Positions 11,014 through 20,900 of a DNA stretch of 64,000 nucleotides are shown here, piece after piece. How positions within the stretch are numbered: the first letter of the stretch is position 1; each line of letters begins with the position of its first letter. The notes under the pieces were generated by a model. It was not told where the DNA came from and searched no databases. It worked only from the letters and a program-made list of their open reading frames with translations. The position numbers and the translations under genes are program-made. The DNA is taken from positions 41,034,963 to 41,098,962 of the forward strand of contig CM064421.1 of assembly GCA_032690845.1 (NCBI GenBank). Direction: 5' to 3'. This stretch comes from Eleusine coracana subsp. coracana. Its lineage: Eukaryota; Streptophyta; Magnoliopsida; Poales; Poaceae.

Positions 11014-13011
11014 TCACCACCACCATCTTCTACGTCTTGTTCTTGGGTATCCACTTGTACTTTGTTGACCTTTCAAGATCAACAATGCAATGCTCTTGAC
11101 CTTTCTCTTCTTGTTTGGTGGTCCCAAAGCCTTAGCATTCACCTTGCCATCCTGGTTCCTAAAAAGCTTAAAATGTGTGTTCTCATGGAACAAGTTAGCA
11201 TTAGGCAAAATATTGGAACTTCTCACCATAGGACAATCCTTGATGGTGTAGCCATCCTTGCAACACCTCTTGCAATAGTAGTCGTCGACGAGTAAGGGTT
11301 TGATCCATACGGGAATGGAATCACTCGTCCTGATGATGTCGATGGCAGCAGGATATGAGCCAAGTCTCCGGTGAGAGACATTGTTCACAAGACTTCTCCC
11401 AAGAATCTTCTTGTGAATGGCTCTATCACGTGTGAGCCTCTCAAATCCATCCATCACCATTTTACTATCTTCCTTGAGCTTGTTATATTCCTTCAAAGCA
11501 AATGGCTCAAGAGAAGAAACCTCGACCGAGGTGGTTCGTTCATCATACATAGTAGAAGCATCACTCTTGGATGAACTAGAGGAGGGAGAGACAAGGTTGT
11601 CAATATTGATGGCCTCAAAAGTAAGTTCAAGGGCCTCGTACTTCTCACGTAGCTCTACATGATCACACATGAGTTTGTCATAACGCTTGTTTAGGGCCTC
11701 ATGAGATGTGACAAGGTACTTGAGCTCACTCTCAAGCTCACCAACATGGTCCTTAGCCAACTTACACTCTTTTTTTACCACATCCAATATTTTGGATTTC
11801 TTTATGGCGATGTCGCGGGCTTGCTCAAGCATACTCCAACGCTCGGCGCAGGAGAGCTCCTCACTCTCCCCAAGTTGGCTCGTGGCCATGAGGCACGTGG
11901 GAGGTGGAGGAAGAGCTCGTGGTGATGTGTTCTTGATCATGGCTAGGCCGACCACTTCTTCATCCCTTGAGGAGGAGGACTCATCACTCGAGTTATCACT
12001 TGTCCACTCCCCAACAAGGGTCATGCGTGAGAACTTCTTCTTGTGGTCTTGAGCATTGCCCTTGTCTTTGCTCTTGTCCTTGTTGAAGTACTTCTTCTTC
12101 TTTTGCTTGGTTTTGGTGTCTTCTTCTTCTTATTCTTCTTCATCACTTGAGTCTTGGGATTTTAAGGCTTCTTTCTTGGGCTTGGGACAATCTCGAACAA
12201 AGTGGTTTCTTGACCCACAGTTGTAGCACTTGCCCCTGGACTGGAAGCAAACTTGTTTTTAAAGGTCCTCATCATCTTCATGAGAAGTGCCAAGTCCTTA
12301 CTCAAGTCATCTTCATCATCATCATCTTCTTCTTCAATCTCTGTCTTCTTCTTGCTCTTCTTGCTCTTGACAGACTCTTCCTTCTCGGCTTGAAGAGCAA
12401 GATTGGATGATTGAGGATCATCCAAAACCCAGCTGGTAGCTTTCAAAGGTGGTGATCTTGCCAAGTACATCCTTCATGATCTTGGTCTTGAGGTCACCTT
12501 GCAAGGTGAAGGTGATGATGAACTCATGCTTAGGGTCTTTAAAAAGCCTCAAGAATCTTCTTATCACCTCAACAGGCTTGAGTTTGAAGTCATCCCCAAG
12601 AGCATTGATCTCCTCCACTAGAACAAGAAAGCGAGAATAAATAGTGTTAGCTCTCTCTTATGGCAATCTAGTGAAGTTATCATACTTGTTCTTCAGCATA
12701 TAATATCTTTCCTCATTGATATCACTGGTACCCTTATGGAGACCCTGAATCTTAGTCCAGATAACATGTGCTGTAGAACTTGCATCCAACCTAGCAAATA
12801 CATCCTTAGATATGTATGCAAACAGAGCATTCTTAGCCTTAGCGTTGTTCTTAATGAAATCAGGCTCAAGCAGGTTCACATCCGCATCAGACTCGTGAGT
12901 GACCATCCATATCTCTGGATCAAGGGACTCCAGGTAGGCTTGTATGCGAGCCTTCCAATACCCATAGTCCTCCCTGTCAAAAATAGGAACACTCCCCACC
13001 TGTCCCGGCAT
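11014..13011 (-). pseudogene. gag: Copia gag polyprotein, frameshifted
   Basis: Reading down the minus strand, 13011-12658 encodes a UBN2-type gag start (FDREDYGYWKARIQAYLESL). It continues in other frames at 12618-12418 (KHEFIITFTLQGDLKTKIMK) and 12470-12162 (acidic and lysine stretches). A zinc knuckle CYNCGSRNHFVRDCPKPK lies at about 12230-12180 in yet another frame. The region 12024-11014 is an unbroken 336-codon frame with a CLMA motif, a long coiled coil (about residues 60-210) and a second Cys-rich CKRCCKDGYTIKDCP motif. Gag would form the virus-like particle and bind element RNA. At least three frame changes show the polyprotein is broken, although the coiled-coil part stays open. Confidence 0.85.
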
Positions 13012-13050
13012 CCTTACTCAAGGCGGTGAAGTCTCAAATATGAGTACTTG

Positions 13051-13063
13051 GCTCTGATACCAC
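13051..13063 (-). other. primer binding site (initiator Met tRNA)
   Basis: On the minus strand, two bases inside the right-hand LTR, the sequence reads TGGTATCAGAGCC. This matches the 3' end complement of plant initiator Met tRNA, the usual Copia primer. It fixes the right LTR as the 5' LTR and the element as minus-strand. Confidence 0.9.
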
Positions 13064-13065
13064 TT

Positions 13066-14329
13066 GTAAGAACCGAAGGATTGCCGAGAGGGGGGAAGGG
13101 GGGGGGTGAATCGGTAAGCCGCTCATGAATCCAAATACTTCAATTTACACTACTAGAGCCTAGCAATCGTTGCAACCTAACAAGTCTAGTAGGCCAAGAC
13201 CCTAAACATGCTAGTGTTCATGCTGATAGCATGCACATAAGCAAAACACACTAGCCTATGCAAGCCATAATTTAACCTAGTTACTAGAGCACACAAATAC
13301 GGAATAGTAAAGAGGGGGTCAAGGAATGCTCATGATTTTTTCTCGAGGTCTCGGAAGGAGGGCGCATTCCCCTACTCCTCGTTGGACCACTCCCACCAGA
13401 GTCCCGGTCCCTCCCGCCACCAATGTAGAGTTCTCGCCCACGAGCCCGCAATTGCTCCCGGAGTGAAGACATGGTGCGCATCACCGCTGCCACCAAGGCA
13501 TAAGCTCGCCTCCCTCGAGAACTTGCCAGACTCCCTGAGCCGACACGGGTGCTCACTAGCGATGCCCCTTTCACTAGCGGGCTCAAACCGTGTATAAACA
13601 TATGACGGCCTTCACAACCAATCACGATAGGCTCAATCACCGACATCTAACCGGTCTAGCACTCACCATAGACCAAGAGTAACAACCTAGATCACACCCT
13701 CAAGAACACCTAGCCTTAGATGTGCAAGATCACTTCATGTTACTCTCACTACTACTCTCAAGATATGCAATATCTCCTCCTAGTGCTCTTCTCTTTTCCT
13801 CTTGGCTCTCACCAAATGCTCCAAGCAATTCCACTGGCCAAGAGAGGTCTCCAAGACCCTAGCAACAAAGTTATATAGGCTTCCAACCTCCAACTAGTCG
13901 TGGCTCCACAAAATCACCTTTCTGGATGCACTGACCGGACTGTCCGGTCTATGCCTAACCGGACCGTCCGGTCACTCCTGGAACGACTCCCCGAGCCATT
14001 GGCTTCATTGTGTGCGGGCAATTTCCTCGTATTGACCGGACCGTTCGGTTTGTCCAACCGTCGAACAAGTCCGACGTGTCGGACATCGTTGTTGGACTCC
14101 AGAACCTTGCTTCCTCTCTGACCTGCATTTCACTAGTACTGACCAGACCGTCCGGTCTCTATGGTCTCTAGTGCAGTCAGATTCCTCGCAGGTCTTCTCT
14201 CTGAACTGTCCTCTCCTCTATTGACCGTATAGTCCGGTCACTCCTTGATCGACTGTCCGATCTCTCTGTCCAGAAGCTGAAACTCCTCGTCCTCGCTTGA
14301 CTTTGTTTCCCGGCTTCTCCGAATAGCTC
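13066..14329 (-). repeat. 5' LTR of the Copia element, first part (interrupted)
   Basis: Starts TGTAAGAACCGAAGG and follows the left LTR closely until GAATAGCTC, where the Gypsy element begins. The rest of this LTR resumes at 25083. It contains GC palindromes such as GACCGGACTGTCCGGTC (13933-13949). The G run at about 13086-13107 is length-variable relative to the other LTR. Confidence 0.88.
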
Positions 14330-14607
14330 TGTGGGATACTTGCCTTACAGGTATCCATAGATATGCCTAAGTCGGTAACTGACCGGGTACCTTATCAATA
14401 AGGAAACCGACCGAGTCGGCTTGGAGCACAAGACAGTTAGAGACAGATTTTCTATATAAATTCTTGTAGAATACGAGTAGGACTCTTCATGTACCCCCTG
14501 CCGACCGGATATATAAGACGGCAGGAACCCCCTATCGGGGACACAACATTACAAGCAATACGATCCACAGATCACAGGACGTAGGGTTTTTACTCTCATC
14601 GAGAGGG
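14330..14607 (+). repeat. 5' LTR of the Gypsy element, 3'-truncated
   Basis: Matches the first ~280 bp of the 372-bp 3' LTR up to ATCGAGAGGG. The last ~90 bp and the primer binding site are missing, and the sequence passes straight into coding-like DNA. TATATAAATTC and GATATATAAGACGG are probable TATA elements. Confidence 0.85.
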
Positions 14608-14649
14608 TTCCTTTGATGAGGACTGAGATGGATCTACGTGCCCTTATCC

Positions 14650-16262
14650 TTTGGCCATTAACATGGTCGAGGTTCATGAGGACCCGACCGATGATGGGGA
14701 TGATGACCACAATGATGATGGTTTAGCCAACAACAACGAAGGACATGGCGAGGAAGGTCAAAGGGACGACGACCCCGAAGAGATACCACCTTTGAACGGT
14801 CATCGCCGCCGACCGCGAGGATTTCGTGGATGACGGCTAGACCTCGAAGATTTGGAGATTGAGTGGATGGCGTCAAAGTCTATGATACCCCACAGCTCAA
14901 CATCACTGGGGCTAAAACACTCCTTGACAGCTTGATGGCAGACACAGCATATCAGACCCCCATAATGCATAAGGCGGTAGCCATGCTCAAAGCAGCTGCT
15001 GTTTAAGACAAGGTCTGGGATGAACCACAGTTAGTGGCAAGTTCTTGCTACGCAACTTCCCATGGATGACAATGTAGTGATCTGAAGAATTCCATGAGAC
15101 CCCACGACGGACGAGATACCATCAACTCTCGTATTAAAGAGCGGGTCTGGGATGACCAGCGCCACGAGGAGGAGCGCCGTAACAGGAGGACAGATGATCG
15201 ACGGGACGACCGATGATGTCATTCACCTCCAAGAGCGAACCACGATGACCGACGTCGACGAGACGATCGGGACCGGCGCGAAAACCATGATGAAGATGAC
15301 CGGCGTCGTCATCATAGTGACGATGTCGGCCCTCGCCATAATCGCCGCACGTCTTCACCTGCCCGGTCTTCCGACCGGTGGCGGAGGTCGGTCACCCCTA
15401 ACGAGGACGAGTTCGATAGGATCAAGGCTTACATACCGGAACTTCGAATTGCTCAGTGGCCTAAAGGATTCTAGTCAGTCCCTATCGAGAAGTATGATGG
15501 TCAGACCAATCCTCGGGAATGGCTTCAGCTACATAGCATGGCGATCCGAGCGGTAGGAGGAGACATCTATGTGATGGCTAACTATCTACCGGTCTGTCTC
15601 GAGCCAGCCGTTCGGGTTTGGCTCACATCACTCCCGGAGAGGTCGATCACTTCATGGGGATATCTCAACATGAAGTTCATTGAGAGCTTCCAAGCTACCT
15701 GCAACCGACCGAGCAATCACTTCAACCTTACTTGGACCAAGCAGAAGGCTGACGAATCCCTACGTGACTACATCAAGCGGTTCCGCGCCATGAAAACAAA
15801 GATCCCTAATGTCCCGGACCAACAGATCATTGCAGCCTTCCAAGGAGCAGTCCAGAGCGATGAGCTAGTTCGGGAGATCGGTCGGAGGAATCATGAAATC
15901 AAGCTGACCGCTTGGGAGTTGCATCCGGAGAGTCGGCTTTGTATGACATCCGAGGCAAAGGCAAGGAGAAGCGCTCGGACAAGCCGGAGTCCTTCAAGAA
16001 GGACAAGCAGCGAAATACTGAGAACATGGTCGCTGTAGTAGACCGAACGAGGAAAAATCCTTGGACGAACCAGCAAACCATGGACGATCTGCTGAGTGGC
16101 CCATGCCTATGGCATCCAAAGGGAAACCAAAAAGCAAAGGACTATTACCGGCTAAAGGGCTTCGCAACTGCCGCGCTGAAGGTGGCCAAAGATCCGCCAA
16201 GGCGCAATGGCAAGGATAAACCCAATGACGGTAACGACAAGGACGAGGATGGAGAGTTCTAG
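14650..16262 (+). pseudogene. gag: Gypsy gag polyprotein remnant
   Basis: The 5' part (14651-15480) is rich in Asp/His/Arg codons and interrupted by stops. Frame 15538-15926 holds the retrotransposon gag core (VWLTSLPERSITSWGYLNMK ... FNLTWTKQKADESLRDYIKR). The C-terminal part continues in another frame at 15912-16262 (CLWHPKGNQKAKDYYRLKGF), where the usual plant Gypsy form has a second Cys, replaced here by Tyr. Gag should build the particle; the frame change near 15920 and upstream stops make it non-functional. Confidence 0.85.
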
Positions 16263-16379
16263 GAGCCCCGAAAGGATGTCAACTTCATCTTCAAAGGCCC
16301 AGATGCCTGCACGTCCAAGCGCAAGCTAAAACTAGAGCTACGTGAGATCAACTCCATAGAGCCTGCCGCGCCTGAGTAC

Positions 16380-16892
16380 ATGAGGTGGTCTGAAGTACCG
16401 ATTACTTTTGATCGGTCGAATCACCCCAGACACTTGCCCAAGCCAGGTCGCTATCCGCTAGTGCTCGTGGCAACAATGAAAGGGGTCAAGTTCAACAAAG
16501 TACTTACCAACGGAGGAAGCAATCTGGACTTGATTTTCACTAAGACCCTCACGGAGTTAGGCTTGTCGGTCGAAGACTTGCAGCCAAGTTCTTCTCCCTT
16601 CCATGGGATTGTGCCTGGCAAGACCTCTGTTTCTATTGGACAGATCGCTCTGCCTGTCACCTTTGGGACCCGTGGGAACTTCAGGACTAAGCGCATCATC
16701 TTCCAGATAGCCGACTTCGAGTCCGCTTACCATGCCATCCTCGGGAGACCGGCGGTGGCGAAATTCATGGCAGTCCTGCACTACCCGTATCTCACTCTCA
16801 AGATGCCAGGCCCCAATGGAATCATCTCCCTCCATTCTGATCTTCGGAATTCCTTCGATTGCGATGTGCAGAGTTGTGAGATGGCTGACTGA
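16380..16892 (+). pseudogene. Gypsy aspartic protease domain, active site altered
   Basis: An open frame of 170 codons with a retropepsin-like fold: the flap/active-site region reads VLTNGGSNL, where functional plant Gypsy proteases have an Asp-Gly-Gly-Ser site. The catalytic Asp is Asn here (codon 16509-16511, residue 44 of the frame). The ILGRP motif typical of the domain's second half is present (about 16739-16753). The enzyme would cleave the gag-pol polyprotein; the D-to-N change should abolish this. Confidence 0.8.
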
Positions 16893-17079
16893 CAATTGAT
16901 GCTGTCCGACCGGTTGGAGATCCAGAAGGCAGTCGGCAATAAGGAGTAGACTGACACGGAGGTCCCCGTGAAGAAGCCCACCAAGGACAAGATCCAGACG
17001 GACGATGTCCCTACCAAGGAAGTTTCGCTCGACCCAGAGGACCCCGCTAAGGTCACTTATGCAGGGGCCAACCTCGACG

Positions 17080-18480
17080 AGAAATAGGAACTCGCGCTCA
17101 CTCTTTTCCTCCAGGAAAATAGGGACATCTTTGCATGGAAGCCCTCTGACATGCCGGGAGTTTCTAGGGAAAAGATTGAGCATGAGCTAAGGGTGCCTCC
17201 TGGGGCCACCCCTGTCAAGCAAAGGCTTAGAAGGTTTGCACAAGACCGCAAGGACGCTATGAAGAAGGAGATAGCTAGATTATTAGATGCTAAATTTATA
17301 AGGGAAGTGTACCATCCTGATTGGCTGGCAAATCCAGTCCTTATACCTAAGAAGAATAAAGAATGGTGGATGTGTGTCAACTATACCGATTTGAACAAGG
17401 TCTGTCCTAAAGACCCCTTCGCTCTGCCATGTATTGATCAGATCGTAGACTCAACAGCCGGGTGTGAGCTTTTAAGCTTTCTGGATGCCTATTCAGGCTA
17501 TCATCAGATCCCATTAAAAGTCGAAGATTAGATCAAGACTTTTTTTATAACTCCTTTCGGCGCCTACTGCTATACTACTATGCCATTCGGTCTGAAAAAT
17601 GCTGGCATGACTTATCGATGTGGTATTTAATGCTGCCTCAAAACTCAGATCGGTCAGAACATAGAAGCCTATGTTGATGACATCGTGGTAAAGACTCGGA
17701 ATGTGGGAGAATTTCTTTCTGACCTGGCAGAAATGTTTGACAACTTGAGACGATACTCGATGTAGTTGAACCCTAAAAAGTGTGTTTTTAGGGTTACTTC
17801 GGGAAAGCTACTTGGTTACATCATTTTGAAATAAGGTATAGAGACTAACCCGGATAAAATCAAGGTGATCCTTGATATGGGGCCATTTCATTCCCAAAGG
17901 GATGTTCAAAAGTTGACCGGATGCATGGCATCTTTAAGTCGCGTTATCTCTCGATCGGGAGTGAGGGGTCTGCCGTTCTTTAAGTTGCTCAAAAAACAGG
18001 ATGACTTCGTCTGGACAACAGAGGCGCAGTCCGCATTGGATGAGTTGAAGGTTCACCTCAGCAATATCTCGGTGCTAGTGCCTCCTAAGCCACAAGAAAA
18101 GCTTCAGCTCTACATATCGGCTACAACTCAAGTTGTGAGTACCGTTTTGGCGGTCGACCGAGAAGAAGAGGGTCATGTATAAAAAGTACAACACCCAGTG
18201 TATTTTGTCAGTGAGGTCCTTAGTGCCTCCAAAACACGATACCACCAGATCTTGAAGCTACGATATGCCTCTTGATCACTTTGAGAAAGTTGAAGCACTA
18301 TTTTTAGGCTCATCCCATTGAAGTTCAAACAACTTTTGCACTCGGAGAAGTCCTCCACAACCGAGAAGCAGAAGGAAAGATTGCCAAATGGGCAGTCGAG
18401 CTCAGTCAATTCACCATTACATTTGTACCTTGCTCGGCGATCAAAGGACAAGCGTTAGGTGATTTCATTTCCGAGTGGAC
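17080..18480 (+). pseudogene. Gypsy reverse transcriptase and RNase H, multiple stops
   Basis: The reverse transcriptase starts near 17151 with the usual REKIEHELRV...PVKQRLRRF, the NPVLIPKKNKEWWMCVNYTD block and LDAYSGYHQIP. A stop at 17529-17531 interrupts it. MPFGLKNAG and the catalytic YVDD (17670-17681) follow, with more stops near 17627, 17763, 17832 and 18179. The connection/RNase H part (KLTGCMASLSRVISRSG...) runs to about 18480. It would copy element RNA into DNA, but the stops show it cannot be made whole. Confidence 0.85.
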
Positions 18481-18549
18481 ATAGATTCAGATGCCGCCTG
18501 CACCGCAAGATATTGAGTACTAGAAAAAGTACTTCGACGGATCCCTTCA

Positions 18550-19023
18550 GTTACCTGGAGCGGGTGTAGGGATTGTGCTTATCTCACCACAAGGAGAAAG
18601 CTTCGGTATGTCCTCCAGATCATGTTTCGAGTGTCTAACAATGCTGCGGAATATAAGGCTCTTCTACATTGTCTATGCATTGTCGTGTCACTCGGTGTTC
18701 AGCGTCTCGACATCTTTGGTGATTCGGCTCTGGTCATCAACCAAGTCACTAAGGATTGGAACTGTGTGGATAGCAATATGGCTGCCTATTGCCTAGAGGT
18801 AAGGAAGATCGAAGATAAATTTGATGGACTAAAGTTCACGCATATTCTTCGGGATAACAATCAAGCGGCTGATGAACTAGCCAAGATGGGATCGTCTCGA
18901 GCGATTGTCCCACCCGGTGTTTTCTTACACACCCTTGATTCTCCCACTATTTCTCCTCGGTCTGACGTGTTAACGACTGATATTGTTGAGATGGTATGTG
19001 ATACCAACATAGAGACCGACTGA
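18550..19023 (+). pseudogene. additional RNase H-like domain of the Tat-type Gypsy element
   Basis: The frame 18622-19023 reads NNAAEYKALLHCLCIVVSLG then LDIFGDSALVINQV and DNNQAADELAKMGS. This is the archaeal-type RNase H signature (Glu in AEYKAL, Asp in GDS, DNNQAADELA), a second RNase H that several Tat-lineage elements carry between RNase H and integrase. Its presence supports the lineage call. The start is missing because of frame breaks upstream (18590-18620). Confidence 0.75.
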
Positions 19024-19079
19024 CGCGACCCGATTGTCCAATTTTTGACTAAGTGAATGCTACCTCCGGATCATAATGA

Positions 19080-20235
19080 GCAACAAAGATTGAAGGCAAA
19101 GTGTTGAGGATATTTGATGGTGGATGATCTACTCTATCGACGAGGGGGTTCCAATATCCTGATGCGATGCATCTCGATTCCAGAAAGCAAAGAATTGATG
19201 GAAGAAATCCATTCAGGCGTATGTGGCAACCATGCGCCTTCCAAAACTTTGGTCGGCAAAGCCTTTCGGTAAGGGTTTTATTGGCCCACAGTGGTCAAAG
19301 GTGCACACCAGGTCGTTCGGAAGTGTGAAGGCTGTCAATTATTTGCTCAACAGACTCATATGCCTTCGCAGCAACTTCAGATGATACCTATGACTTGGCC
19401 TTTTGCAATTTAGGGGCTTGATATTGTCGGTCCTTTCAAGAAAGCATCAGGTGGGTTTACTCATTTGTTTGTTGCTATTGACAAATTCACCAAGTGGATT
19501 GAAGCGAAGCCAGTCGGCCAGATAACTTCAAATAAGGCGGTCGAGTTTGTTAGAGACATCTTCACTTGATTCGGGGTTACTCATGATATCATCACCAATA
19601 ATGGTACTCAGTTTACATCTAAGGTGTTCCGTGACTTTGCCAATGAGATGGGAATAAAAATCCACTTTGCATCAGTGGCTCATCCTCAAAGCAATGGGCA
19701 GGTCGAACGAGCCAATGGTATGATTCTTCAGGGACTGAAGCCTCGAATATTTGACAGGCTCAAACCGTATGCTGGTCAGTGTGTTCAAGAGCTGCCTTTG
19801 GTTCTCTGGGGGTTGTGCACTAATGTCAGCCGGGCTACTGGCCAGTCACCTTTCTCGTTGGTCTACGGTTCCAAGGCTATGCTACCGATCGATGAAAACC
19901 TCGTATCAGCGCGAGTCAAGGGATATGATGAGAAGCTTTCTGAAAACAACCGAGTGATTGAGTTGATTGCATCAGAGGAGTTGCGTGATCATGCTCTGTT
20001 TCGGTCGGCAATATACCAGGAAGGCTTGCGACGTTATTATGATAAAAATGTTCGCAGTCGCCAGTTTCATGTTAAGGATTTAGTGCTGCGACGAGTGCAA
20101 TTAACCAAGAATCAGCACAAGCTATACCCTAAATGGGAAGGACCTTATGTGGTCAAAGAGGTTACACGACCCGGGGCTTATCGACTGATGTATGAAGATG
20201 GCAACGACGTACCAAATTCATGGAATATCAGTTAG
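19080..20235 (+). pseudogene. Gypsy integrase, catalytic Asp lost
   Basis: A zinc-binding region (HSGVCGNH...CEGCQLFAQ) lies at 19212-19355. The core then has LDIVGPF with the first Asp (about 19420), ITNNGTQF where the second catalytic Asp is Asn (19597-19599), and NGQVERANG with the Glu (about 19693-19720). The C-terminal part 19624-20235 is a clean 203-codon frame ending in KLYPKWEGPYVV. Stops at 19273, 19411 and 19567 interrupt the upstream half. Integrase would insert the cDNA; it is inactive here. Confidence 0.85.
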
Positions 20236-20900
20236 CTACGTCGTTTTTATACTTAGTCTTCCTATTATATTTTTATACATTATTATTGAATGAAATTCCA
20301 AGTCTTGTTGATGGAAGATGTTTTTGATTTCAATCTTATTTGTCTCTATTCCTTAATTTATAACATTAAACAATCAAGTCAGGGGGCTAGTAATAATGTC
20401 TCACTACTCCTTAACCTTGTCAGATTCTGGTTTTTGATTTTTTCGATCGATTTTTTCATAGTTTGACATGGTCTAAAGTTTTTTGGTCTTACGCTGGAAC
20501 ATTGTGGTTATACAATTTATACTGCACAATAGACTGCCACTACACTAAACCCAGAGCCAGAGTGCAAAAGGTCATCTGTCGATTGGTCGATTCTGCTTGT
20601 TACGCAGTTATAAATTACAACCTAATTTGCTAAGGCAAACCGATGCAGCTTCTGTTTTTGTCTCTAAAAGACTTAAAGTGAAAAGGTCTAAGTGCTACAG
20701 CGTGACTAACGCAGCTTGGCGCCGACTGATTTGCTCTAAGTAAAAGGAGATTGACTTTATAACTATTTAGTTGCTTTTTCCAAACTTGTTTAGTAACTAA
20801 GCAAGCACAAGGATTAATACTTATATTTACATGGAGACAATATTGTTTTCCTGATTCAAATACTACTAATATTTATTCACATTGCAGATATTACAACTCC
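20236..20900 (+). other. non-coding region of the Gypsy element after integrase
   Basis: AT-rich sequence with no supported frame. It separates the sense pol from the antisense gene that begins (3' end) at about 20900. Confidence 0.5.
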
